Assembly (NCBI GenBank): GCA_009823395.1
Contig: CM020501.1
Span: 22,359,361-22,423,360, forward strand
Direction: 5' to 3'
DNA length: 64,000 bases
From: Thamnaconus septentrionalis
Lineage: Eukaryota; Chordata; Actinopteri; Tetraodontiformes; Monacanthidae
Shown here: piece by piece, positions 11,219 through 19,725 of the stretch
Position numbering within the stretch: position 1 is the first letter of the stretch
Layout: every line of letters begins with the position of its first letter
Position numbers and translations under genes: made by a program
The notes under the pieces: generated by a model
Told to the model about the DNA's origin: nothing
Databases searched by the model: none
What the model saw: only the letters and a program-made list of their open reading frames with translations

Positions 11219-11485
11219 AGACTGAATAGATCGGAACCAGTCCGAACTGACCTGAACCAGTCTGAACTGATCTGAACTGGTCTGAACAGATCTGAACTGA
11301 TCTGAACCAGTCTGAACTGATCTGAACTATTCTGAACTGGTGAAAACCGATCTGAGCTGGTCTGAACCAGTCTGAATTGGTCTGAATCAATCTGAACCAG
11401 TCCGAACTGACCTGAACTGGTCTGAAGAGATCTGACCTGGTCTGAACCAGTCTGAACAGATCTGAACTGGTCTGAACTGGTTTGA
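11219..11485. repeat. 10-bp minisatellite, about 27 units
   Basis: Tandem decamer of the form TCTGAACYRG/TCTGAACTGA with point variants. The variants mix CTGGT, CCAGT, CTGAT and CAGAT blocks, so neighbouring units are partly self-complementary (AGATCTGAACT, CCAGTCTGAACTGG). Because 10 is not a multiple of 3, the unit cycles through all frames, and minus-strand frames stay open for over 100 codons, which is a property of the repeat and not evidence for a gene. Confidence 0.95.
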
Positions 11486-11974
11486 GGCCACGCCCACACA
11501 CAGATCTATCCTGCGAGATATCAGAGGTGGACAGACGCATCCAGGCGGCTCATCCTGGTTCTTCTCACCACGACGTACATTCAAAGAAAAAAGCATCTGT
11601 CCATCAGCAGCTCCACTGAAGCGCGGCGGCCACATTGTCCAGGCAGAAGAATCAGACGAGAGTTTGATGGGAGTCAGATTGGAATTCTGTGGGCTGATGA
11701 GAAGCGGCGGCGGTGGGCGGCGCCCTTCCGTCAGACGGCAGTCCAGTCGGATGACACGCGTGAAATTGGAGAAGAGGAACTTCAGCGTGTGTGAGAGAGA
11801 GAGAGAGATAAAAGGCGCATCTGGATCTTCTGATGGAAGGAGCTAGAAAAAAATAATAATAAAGAAAATTCACAATTTCAATCTCAACTTGAAGCTTTGA
11901 AATTTTCAGAATTTTTTTTGTTTTCTGTCTTTGCCCCACACCCGCTTCCAGCAGAACTTTATTGACTCTGCTCA

Positions 11975-12005
<31 letters not shown>

Positions 12006-12124
12006 CCAGTTGCTGTTCCTGACCTTTAACCCCAATGCGGGGGCCTACAGGAGGTGGGGGGTCCCAGGAATCAGGTTGAGCCTTCAATTTAAAGCCACAA
12101 ACGATGAAAATGAGAGCTGAAGAT
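11486..12124. other. Noncoding, with short (CTG)n
   Basis: A CTG/TTG array lies at 11975-12007. An AGAG tract is at 11791-11808. No exon or transposon recognised. Confidence 0.55.
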
Positions 12125-12330
12125 CTTTGAAAGATCGGTCGAGCTTTTCCGCAGCAGCGACGGAGTTAATCAGAGCAGCCGGCAGACGTAGCAGCGCTAA
12201 TCAAGGCGGTGAGCGGCAGCGGCGGCGGCCGCATTAAAATCACAAACGGCTCAATTCAGCGACAGCCGCACGTATAAATAACCGACTCGGCCCATTAAAC
12301 TCATCAGAGCAGGCGCCGGCTGACAGGGAA
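12125..12330. promoter_or_regulatory. Candidate conserved noncoding element
   Basis: GC-balanced repeat-free block with retained CpG, a TAATCA/TAATC pair, ATTAAAATCA, TATAAATA and CATTAAACTCAT words. This texture resembles developmental enhancers in fish. Conservation was not tested. Confidence 0.3.
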
Positions 12331-12350
12331 CACGGCAGGTTACATCCAAC

Positions 12351-12357
12351 GCACACA

Positions 12358-12395
<38 letters not shown>

Positions 12396-12556
12396 GTCTC
12401 ACACTCGCGCACACACTCACACACACACACACACATACACACGCAGGCGGTTGTCAGAGTGAATTACCTGCGTGTCAGAATGGAAGAGATAAATCGCAGC
12501 GAGAGTGCAGCAAATTGACTCCGTCAAGGCTGTTGATCTATTGTTGTGGGGCAGGG

Positions 12557-12591
<35 letters not shown>
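12351..12591. repeat. Three (CA)n arrays
   Basis: CA arrays at 12351-12390, 12400-12443 and 12559-12591, separated by short unique spacers. Confidence 0.95.
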
Positions 12592-12592
<1 letters not shown>

Positions 12593-12659
12593 GGCTCTCC
12601 TTTCGCTCTCCATGAAATGTCTCATTTAAGCTACGACAATGTTTTTCGGCGCGCTGCCA

Positions 12660-12850
12660 CTGCTCTGCCCCTCCGTGATGTCACAAAGGGGCAACAATGT
12701 CTCTCTCTCTCTCTCTCTCTTCTAGGTCAGTGCCCACACCTGCGGCAGCCAGGCATTGGGCTCCGACATTCTTGCTTCCCAAAATGTTGTGGGAGGTCCG
12801 ACACGACGTCAGTTCTTTATATTTTTTCCCTGTTTTGGTGCTTTGCTAAG
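12660..12850 (-). repeat. Unnamed dispersed repeat, copy D, split by (CT)n
   Basis: On the minus strand the order of words matches copy A's right end: GTGGGCACTGACCT, then CCCCTTTGTGACATCACGGA. A (CT)n tract at 12701-12721 has grown inside it. The left end is diverged and passes into GCTTTGCTAAGCTAGGCTAA. Confidence 0.45.
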
Positions 12851-13329
12851 CTAGGCTAACTCAGGAGCACTGTATCATCGATGGCAGACTGTCTGATCAG
12901 TGACCCTGGCAATCCACTCCCACCCCCAACCCCTCCACAAAAATTCATCAAACATTATCAGTGAAACCCACACATATTTAGTTTGAAATTACAACACTTT
13001 TTAAAATAAAAATTTCAACAATTTATGATCGGTTTTGTTTTGAGTTCAACTTCGGAACTCAACTTTCTCCGCTGCGGGTGCACCTTGCTGCAAAGCTAGG
13101 CTAATTGGTGGGTAGAGTAACAGATACCATAGAAGATCGCAAAGACGAGCAAAGAAGTTTACTTGAAAAATTTCAGTGGAAAATCATAGATAGAAAATCT
13201 GTTTTTTTCATTTCATTTAGTATGAATTTGTACATTTATTATTTTTATCACTTTCTTAAAAAAAAATGTTCACAAACAGGGAGCTAAAAAGGAAAACATG
13301 GATTTTTTTTTAATTTACTTTTATTTTAT
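12851..13329. other. Noncoding, A/T-rich
   Basis: Carries a copy of the short GCTAGGCTAA word family at 13091-13115 and T-runs near 13260 and 13303. No coding signal. Confidence 0.5.
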
Positions 13330-13575
13330 TTGCCTTTTTATTCTCCCGCCTCCCGTCGGTGTCTCCGAGGCTAATTTTCTTGCAGCCGCGCAGTCACATC
13401 GGCGTGACCAACTTTCCCCTCGGCGCTCCGCCTCTCCAGACTCGCCTCCATGAACGCCGACCCACCGGGCTAATTTAATCACGGCCGCCGTCGATGTTTC
13501 CGCCGGGATGCAGCAGGTAATTACAGCCGCGCGGCCGCCGCGGCCTGGCATTATGGGATACGGCATCGGTCCGAG
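13330..13575. promoter_or_regulatory. Candidate conserved noncoding element
   Basis: Repeat-free, CpG-retaining block with several homeodomain-type cores (GGCTAATTT twice, GCTAATTTAATCA, GGTAATTACAG) interleaved with GC-rich segments. No open frame with codon-like structure. Regulatory role is inference. Confidence 0.38.
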
Positions 13576-13576
13576 G

Positions 13577-13582
<6 letters not shown>

Positions 13583-13615
<33 letters not shown>
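13583..13615. repeat. (CA)n microsatellite
   Basis: Uninterrupted CA array of about 16 units after a GCGCGCAC lead. Confidence 0.95.
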
Positions 13616-13621
<6 letters not shown>

Positions 13622-13938
13622 GGAGGACAGTTTTTGGCTAATTTAGCCGCATGAGCAGATTAAAAGTCGTCGGCGCAACTCTTTCAGACACATGTTTTTG
13701 TTTTTTTTTTCTTTCTTTTTCAAGTCGGTCGCGCAGCCATCGATCGTTTGGCCTTTTCAGTTTGAAGAGGAAGTATTGGGTAATTAAAATAAAGAAAAAA
13801 AAACAGGAAGGATGAAAGGAGGAAGAGGAGGAGGAGGAGAGAAGACCTTTAAAGGCTTCATTTAAAAAAAAAAAAAAAACTACAAAAAACCCTGGTGTGT
13901 TTTTAAGTTGTTTCATTATTAAGACAAGGTGGACGCAT

Positions 13939-13940
<2 letters not shown>
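13616..13940. other. Noncoding, poly-A/T and GGA-rich
   Basis: T-runs at 13697-13720, an A-run at 13864-13880 and a GGA-rich stretch at 13816-13842. No gene. Confidence 0.6.

Positions 13941-14001
<61 letters not shown>
13941..14001. repeat. (GT)n microsatellite, 61 bp
   Basis: Thirty uninterrupted GT units. Confidence 0.97.
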
Positions 14002-14002
<1 letters not shown>

Positions 14003-14059
14003 TGTTATTTCATTATTGGAAAGGGGTGGGGGAAGTGGGAGGGGGAGGGCGGGCAGGAA

Positions 14060-14157
14060 TTGTCCAAAGACTTTTAATTGGATTGCTAAAGTGCTTCCTT
14101 AATTGAGTTCTGTATTCTCGCTAATATAAAAAAAAACCCTCTACATCTTTGTTTTGC

Positions 14158-14159
<2 letters not shown>
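14060..14159. promoter_or_regulatory. Candidate conserved noncoding element, left part
   Basis: Contains TTTTAATTGGATTGCTAAAG and CTTCCTTAATTGAG, dense in ATTA/TAAT cores, directly beside the GT array. Confidence 0.35.
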
Positions 14160-14209
<50 letters not shown>

Positions 14210-14210
14210 T
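14160..14210. repeat. (CA)n microsatellite
   Basis: About 22 CA units then CACGCACACT. Confidence 0.95.
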
Positions 14211-14440
14211 ACACTACAGCGTGTGGACTGCCGCCCTAAACGAGGCCCGAGGGGTCGTTGGCGAGGAGATGATGAGTCGAACGCCGGACGCTTCAGCAAA
14301 AATTCAATTTGGATGCCGTCAGATTGACTGGCTCATTTTCCGACGGCTCACCTATAATGACTTCCCGTACTGTCGCTTTAATTAAGTTCTCACATTAACG
14401 CCCCAGCCGGGGGATCGCAGCCTGTTAGCGCACATCATTT
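14211..14440. promoter_or_regulatory. Candidate conserved noncoding element, right part
   Basis: Repeat-free block with AAATTCAATTTGG, CCTATAATGA, CGCTTTAATTAAG and CACATTAACG words. Base composition and spacing match the block on the other side of the CA array, so the two may be one element interrupted by a microsatellite. Confidence 0.35.
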
Positions 14441-14863
14441 CCCCCGTGGTCCGGGCCGTCCGGGCCGGGCCAGGCGCGCCAGGGGCCCGGGAGCGTGCAC
14501 GAGCGGCGCACGTGAAAAGGAAAAAAAAAAAGAAAAAAGGAGAAAGGAAAAAAAAAAAGGAGGGACAAAGAGGCAAACAACTGGGGAGGAGGAGGAGGAG
14601 GAGGATTGTAAACACACAAGAGCACACACACAAGGTTTTTCCTCCCACTGACTCACAGTTCTCCAGCACATTTATTCCAAATCCAAATTGTCGTTCATTT
14701 TTGTTTCCGCCTGTTGTCGTTTTTCTTCTTAATGGCCCTCCCCGCTCTATCCCACCCTGTAGCCTTTAGCTCCGCCCACTCGCCACACCTCCACTACAGA
14801 GCTCTGACTCACCAGCTCAGACACTGTTTTGTAGACCAAAGTCGAATAGAAAGTCTTGGACAG
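14441..14863. other. GC-rich patch then purine-rich and unique DNA
   Basis: 14441-14515 is very GC- and CpG-rich (GGGCCGGGCCAGGCGCGCC region), followed by A-rich purine tracts (14519-14560) and a GGA array at 14585-14606. Too small to call a CpG island. Open frames here are low-complexity Lys/Arg or Phe/Pro runs. Confidence 0.4.
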
Positions 14864-14895
14864 TTTTTTTTTTTTTTTTTTTTTTTCCACGTTTG

Positions 14896-14947
<52 letters not shown>
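14864..14947. repeat. Poly-T plus (TA)n
   Basis: A run of about 23 T at 14864-14887 followed by TA dinucleotides at 14898-14947 with one CATA step. Confidence 0.95.
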
Positions 14948-15448
14948 CAGCCAAAACTGGAGTCTGATCTCGGGTATGAACAGCTAAAACACCTGAATAA
15001 ACAAATTACAAACAAATGTATTCATGTGAAGTCCCTTGAGATGAACCATCTTGTTTTCAAAGGGGGTGGGGTGGGTGTTGGGGGGGGCGACATAAAAAAC
15101 ATAATACAACACAACAAAACAATTACATTACAAGAGACACAATCACAAACAGCGTGCCTGAGGCTCTCGGCCACCAACGCACCCACGCACTGTTCCCCCA
15201 AACACCACAACACCCTCACAACAATAGACAAATATAAAAATACAAATACTATGAAACTTATTATTATGAAAAAAAATTACCATAATAGTAGGGAAGTGAG
15301 TTTTGATATGAACGGCAATCATGTTGATGATAATTGTAATCATATGTGTTTTAGTGACACTGTAGCTGAGGAAAAATATGTGCAAAACTGTACAACAGCT
15401 GTAGCACCACCATCTGGGCTGAACTTGTAACCATAAGCTTCCCATACT
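14948..15448. other. Noncoding, with G-quadruplex-capable run
   Basis: GGGGGTGGGGTGGGTGTTGG and following Gs at 15061-15088 can form a G-quadruplex on the plus strand. A 238-codon open frame spanning 14714-15430 runs through poly-T and TA arrays and has no recognisable domain. Confidence 0.5.
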
Positions 15449-15505
15449 GAAGCTACGCTGGGCTAACTGGCGGCTGTTGTATAGCAAACAAGCTAACCCG
15501 CCAGA
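15449..15505 (+). repeat. Short dispersed repeat of the GGCTAAC family
   Basis: Aligns over about 55 bases with 19097-19152 (shared order: AGCTA, GCT-GGCTAAC, GGCG/GGTGGC, GCAAA, AGCT-AC). Shorter matches lie at 12845, 13091 and 21034. Class unknown. Confidence 0.45.
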
Positions 15506-15765
15506 GTGATACCGCCGAGCAGCAACAGGCCAGAAGATAAACGGAGCAGCGATGGCTAGCGGCTAACGAGCAGCACTAGCAAACTGGCACTTTGTGTCTC
15601 ATTGGATGATGGAAACCCAGGAACAACATTTTTTCCTGATGTGTAACCAGAAGCTCCACCTCTTAAGACACAGACCGGGAGTGATGGCGCCTGAAACTAG
15701 CGCTGCTGTTGGGCATTGCAGACGCCCCCTATGGACGTCCAGGATACTGCACCTCTTCCGTAAGC
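15506..15765. other. Noncoding, no gene seen
   Basis: Rich in GCTAGC/GCTAAC words to 15580, then unique. No coding signal. Confidence 0.5.
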
Positions 15766-15804
15766 TACTGCTACTGCTGCTGCTGCTGCTGCTGCTATTG
15801 CTGC
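15766..15804. repeat. (CTG)n trinucleotide array
   Basis: About twelve CTG units with CTA and TTG variants. Confidence 0.92.
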
Positions 15805-16098
15805 TCACCGTGTTGTAACTTCCTGTCGCAGGCCGGATTCCTGACTGAACACAGGTTCTGTCTCTGGTCAGTGAGGGGATTTTTAGCGCGAGCAGATGAT
15901 GGAATCTGCTGATGACCTTCTGACGACGGCCGAGATGTTGATATCATCCAGGAAGTCTGACGTTAAGAAGTGAAACCAGGAGCCTGGAGGCTTATCTGTG
16001 GTTGATACGTCTTCTCTCTTTTTTTTTTTTTTGAGGGGGGAGAAGAAATAGCTCAGAAGTTCCGTCCAGGTGCTCTTATCAGTCTCCAACACACCTGT
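15805..16098. other. Noncoding, no gene seen
   Basis: Unique sequence and a T-run at 16019-16032. Confidence 0.55.
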
Positions 16099-16110
16099 GC
16101 CCCCTGCTGG
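16099..16110 (-). promoter_or_regulatory. CTCF-like motif, best in window
   Basis: Minus strand reads GGCCACCAGCAGGGGGCACA across 16095-16115, matching the CTCF core and its upstream flank. Confidence 0.5.
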
Positions 16111-16399
16111 TGGCCCTCGTGACGGCAACGGCCCTCTGAACCTGCTGACGGACGTGCGTGTAAACGCCGCTGATGAATATCTTCACACACTTCCTGTTGC
16201 ACTCTGAGTGTGCCTGCGTGTGTGTGTTTGTCACTGCGTCTTTAAATCTCCTGACTTCACGAGGCAACGTTGAAAGTTTTCGCGAGCGTCGTGGCAACTT
16301 CCCTTCAGTTCAGTTCACTATTTTATTTTTTTTTTTTGGACACATTCTAAAATGCTGTAAAATATTCTGCCCAGAGCTTCCAAAAAAAAAAAAAAGGGC
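16111..16399. other. Noncoding, no gene seen
   Basis: Unique sequence with a T-run (16321-16338) and an A-run (16381-16395). Confidence 0.55.
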
Positions 16400-16590
16400 T
16401 GGTAATCTCAAATTTGCTCTGATTGCCCCATTAGCTCAGTCAAAAGGTGTAATTAGCCAAAAACTGGCAATCTTTAATCTTCTCTTTAATCAGCGTATGC
16501 TGGAGTCATTACAGCGGCTCCTGCAGGCTGCAAGTTTAAGCTTCCCAGTCTGGAGTTCAGGGCTGATTATCTGGGCAAGGAACACTTGGC
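16400..16590. promoter_or_regulatory. Candidate conserved noncoding element
   Basis: Repeat-free block with CCATTAGCTCAG, GTGTAATTAGCC, CTTTAATCTT and CTTTAATCAGCG, i.e. four TAAT/ATTA-type cores within about 80 bases, then AGTTTAAGCTT. Looks like a homeodomain-site cluster. Function is inference. Confidence 0.4.
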
Positions 16591-16715
16591 TGCATGCACA
16601 TGTTTTTAGTTGTTCATGCATTTACATACGTTTAGATACAGTTTGTGTCTGAAATGTAGAGGGTACATAGGTAGGTATGATAAAGACAAAATAAAGCAAA
16701 ACATTGCATGAAAAG

Positions 16716-16717
<2 letters not shown>

Positions 16718-16791
<74 letters not shown>
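16718..16791. repeat. (TA)n microsatellite, 74 bp
   Basis: Uninterrupted TA array. Open frames of Ile/Tyr repeats on both strands are artefacts of it. The flanks (16660-16715 and 16795-16865) are imperfect inverted copies: GGTAGGTATGATAAAGA on the left, TCTTTATCCTACCTACC on the right, so the array sits at the centre of a larger hairpin. Confidence 0.97.
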
Positions 16792-16794
<3 letters not shown>

Positions 16795-18129
16795 ATATAC
16801 ATTTCATTCATACTTTTCATGCAGTGTTATTTTCTTTATCCTACCTACCTACAGTATATACCTTCTACATTACAAACTGTTATCTAATTATGTGGCAATA
16901 AAAAATAAATATGAACTAACCCTAAATATGTTTTATATGAAGTGCGACTATTTCGAAGAATCTAAAATATTATGTGTTGTTTACCTGCACACTTATTCAC
17001 AATTTAGTTTCCCACGTTTCTCTTTATGACATGATTCCATGTGTGCATTCATAGTTTTGAACGTCAATGAGTCATGCAAAACCTCAATTTTTCATTTTTG
17101 TCTAACTTCTATTCCCTGCCGTTTCTAGTATTTCTTTTTAGTTGTTTCCAGTAACGCTAGGTTGACAAGTTCAGCCACCAATGCCCTGACGTCGCGTGCG
17201 CCTACACAATAGCAATAGCACCGCCCATTGATTTACCGGCTAAACTTAAACGGCCGTATTTTTAAATACCTTTTGCAATCAGTGTTAAAACGTACGTAAT
17301 CTTTTTTGGGTAGGAGACCATTTTAAAATTATGATAACTATGTTTTGCGTTTCATGCCCACTTTAACTAACATTCCATTTTTTTTTTTCTGTGAGGGAAT
17401 TAAAGGAACACTTTTGATGAGCGTCCAGCAGGGCGGCACCATGTGCACGCGGTGCCTGAGCTGAGCTGCATTTCTCTTCAATCCAGCCACGCGATTTCCT
17501 GAAGTCGACACTGTTTTTTCAGCTCCAAACTGTGAACTCTGCCTTTAGCAGGCAGCCTTTTCCGTTTTGACGGCGCCATCCGCTGGCGATGCAAGAGGCC
17601 ACCTCCTCCTCCCAGATTACTGCCACGCTGCAGCGGAAACTGTAATCTCCCCACCAGTTTACCACTGTCTTTTTAAATTCCATCTGTTCCCCACAGTGGA
17701 TGTGAAGTTCTCCAGGTTCAGCTCGGGTGGAACTCGTGAGCCGACGTCTGACAGACAGAAACAGCCGATGCAGGAATTCAGATGTTTTTTTTTCTTTCCA
17801 ACCACAAAAATTCCCCCCCGAAAAAATAATCTGCACCCTCTGATAATCCGGATGAGAAGCAGTTTGATGGTGACAGATTGGCCGGACAAAAAAAAACAAA
17901 ACAAAAAAACAAACTTGAGTGAAATATCACCAGACAACATCTGCATTGTTGAGCCCCTTGGCCCCTCCCCTTTAGCCCATTGGCCCCTGAGTCCCCCCTA
18001 CCCCCTTTTCCTTTGCATACATCCCTGTACATGACAATGCAGCACTCATTGTCCTGCCCGAAGGAAGAAAAAAAAAAAAACACCCTTTACTTCTCAAAAG
18101 TGTTTCACTAAAGCACAATGTTCTTTGAA
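16792..18129. other. Noncoding, no gene recognised
   Basis: 16800-17400 is A/T-rich, after which the sequence is more GC-balanced. Short AG/GT-bordered segments exist but nothing with coding character. C-rich tract at 17958-18010 and A-runs at 17887-17912 and 18067-18081. Confidence 0.5.
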
Positions 18130-18330
18130 AATGCCCCATGTGATGTCACAAAGGGCACCATCCCTCCTCAAGGTCAGTGACCACACCCTCCTCGCCGACA
18201 GGTGTTTTGACGCCGCCCTTTGAGACCCTCTTCCTTTTTTTTTTTCAATCGCCCACTTTCCAGCAAAGCATCAGTTTTAGCAGGAGGCTGTAAACAGAAG
18301 GCTAACTGTGCTGTTTTATGGAGTCGTTTG
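18130..18330 (-). repeat. Unnamed dispersed repeat, copy C
   Basis: Reverse complement of copies A and B: minus strand reads TTAGCCTTCTGTTTACAGCC, TCCTGCTAAAACTGATG, GTGTGGTCACTGACCTTGAG and CCCTTTGTGACATCACATG in that order. This copy agrees with A in its left half and with B in the GTGTGGTCACT part, which confirms one common unit of about 200 bp. Confidence 0.6.
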
Positions 18331-18607
18331 ATATTCTGTCATGTGCTCCGCTGATGAAGATGCTCATAAAGACGTAAAAACAATAAACAGGTAGAACTCA
18401 GGAGGTTTGATTTTTCCGATATTTCAGCGATGAAACTTCAGAATAAAAGCATTTTTCTCTCACGTTCTAAAAATCCAGAAACGCAATAAACCGCAGCTGG
18501 CCGAGATAATTCCTGCCTCGTCTCGCTGCCGAAGCACGAAATGAAACGCAAATTTGTCGATGACTAAATAGCGACCTCCTGTTTCCCCCTTTTTCCCTCT
18601 CGTCTTC
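18331..18607. other. Noncoding, no gene seen
   Basis: Unique sequence, no coding or repeat signal beyond short runs. Confidence 0.55.
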
Positions 18608-18770
18608 CTCTCCTTCTTTTTCTTCCTTTTCCTCTTCTCTCAAACGCAAATGCAAATGAGCGGAAAAGTTCAAGCCTCTCTTGTACTTAATTGGAAACGG
18701 TCAAGAATCATGCTGCCGCCGGTGATGGCGTTAATCTGTTTTTTGTTTTTTTACTTTATTAATAAAACAC
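18608..18770. promoter_or_regulatory. Candidate conserved noncoding element
   Basis: A CT-rich lead is followed by ACGCAAATGCAAATGAGCGG (POU octamer ATGCAAAT at 18650-18657), TACTTAATTGGAAACGG and GGCGTTAATCTG. POU plus homeodomain cores in a repeat-free block. Confidence 0.38.
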
Positions 18771-18802
18771 GTTTAATCCCCGATTTATTCAAGTCAGACT
18801 GG

Positions 18803-18830
18803 ACACACAAACACACACACACACACACAC
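18803..18830. repeat. (CA)n microsatellite
   Basis: Short CA array of about 14 units. Confidence 0.93.
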
Positions 18831-18839
18831 CGTCACAAC

Positions 18840-19070
18840 CACCTCACCTCAAATCCATCAGGCTGATTACTTCCTGCCGAGTTTAATTACGGCCGTTTAA
18901 GAAGGGGGAACCACTGCGACCCCAGCCGCTGGTTTTGGCAGCCATTTTTAAAGGCAGCCATCAGGGAGACATTATGTTAATTTTCAGATAGCGCCATAGC
19001 TAAAAGCACTTGTAATTAGCGCGCGCGCAGAATTGCCATCGCCAAATAATTAGGTAGCTTGCGCCAAAAT
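18840..19070. promoter_or_regulatory. Candidate conserved noncoding element
   Basis: Repeat-free, CpG-retaining block with GCTGATTACTTCC, GAGTTTAATTACGG, TTATGTTAATTTTC, TGTAATTAGCGCGCG and AATAATTAGG. Five homeodomain-type cores in about 190 bases is dense even for A/T-balanced DNA. Confidence 0.42.
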
Positions 19071-19096
19071 TTTGCTCTGCAAACTGAGGCCCCGAC

Positions 19097-19152
19097 AGCT
19101 AAGCTAGGCTAACCGGTGGCGTGCTGTGTGGCAAATGAGCTGACAACCTGCG
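19097..19152 (+). repeat. Short dispersed repeat of the GGCTAAC family
   Basis: Counterpart of 15449-15505, about 70% identical by eye over 55 bases. Confidence 0.45.
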
Positions 19153-19685
19153 TTCGCGCCACGCCATCTGTTAAACATTGCTAGTAACGCAGCTGGCTAG
19201 GATCACCTATTTTTTCTGTCATGAACTTGTAGCCAACTGAAAAATAAACTGTAATAAAAGTGCTGGAGGTAACGAGCTGTCGCCACCATGTGACCAGTCC
19301 TGGGTCACATGACTGAAAAGGAGCGCTGCAAATAACTCTGTTTTATTTTTTTTATTTTAAAAGAAACGTGACATTTTTTCCTCAAATTTTCGTGAAGTAA
19401 TCCACCACAGGGAATCCTGGAAGATTAGTTTAGCTAAGCCAAATGCGGATCCTTATGAACAAAAAACCCTTGAAAGTCTCTTGTACTTACGATCTTTACC
19501 AAAGCTGATTTTTTTTTTTTTGGAACCCTGACGGCATCAACCCCACTAGACTCCCTCCAGGATCTCCCACCGCTGCCACTTTAGCGCAGTATTTGCATCA
19601 CATTAGCGTCGCTAAAAGTGGCAGCGAGCTGAGTCCACAGTCAGCGGCCGCGGCTAATACTGGTGCAGACAGACGGCTGCTTCAT
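19153..19685. other. Noncoding, no gene seen
   Basis: Unique and T-run-containing sequence (19341, 19510). Confidence 0.55.
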
Positions 19686-19725
19686 AGAAAGAATGAAAGA
19701 AAGAAAGAAAGAAAGAAAGAAAAAG
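19686..19725. repeat. (GAAA)n tetranucleotide array
   Basis: About nine GAAA units. Confidence 0.93.

Noticed and set aside
11219..11485. Tandem repeats mistaken for a CRISPR array
   Set aside because: Units are contiguous without unique spacers, and the DNA is vertebrate.
11109..11540. 143-codon repetitive peptide frame over the 10-bp minisatellite
   Set aside because: A 10-bp unit lacking stops keeps frames open automatically.
14441..14515. CpG island promoter
   Set aside because: Only about 75 bp long, with no TATA, CCAAT or exon nearby.
14714..15430. 238-codon plus-strand frame
   Set aside because: Crosses a poly-T run and TA array, and the rest has no recognised family.
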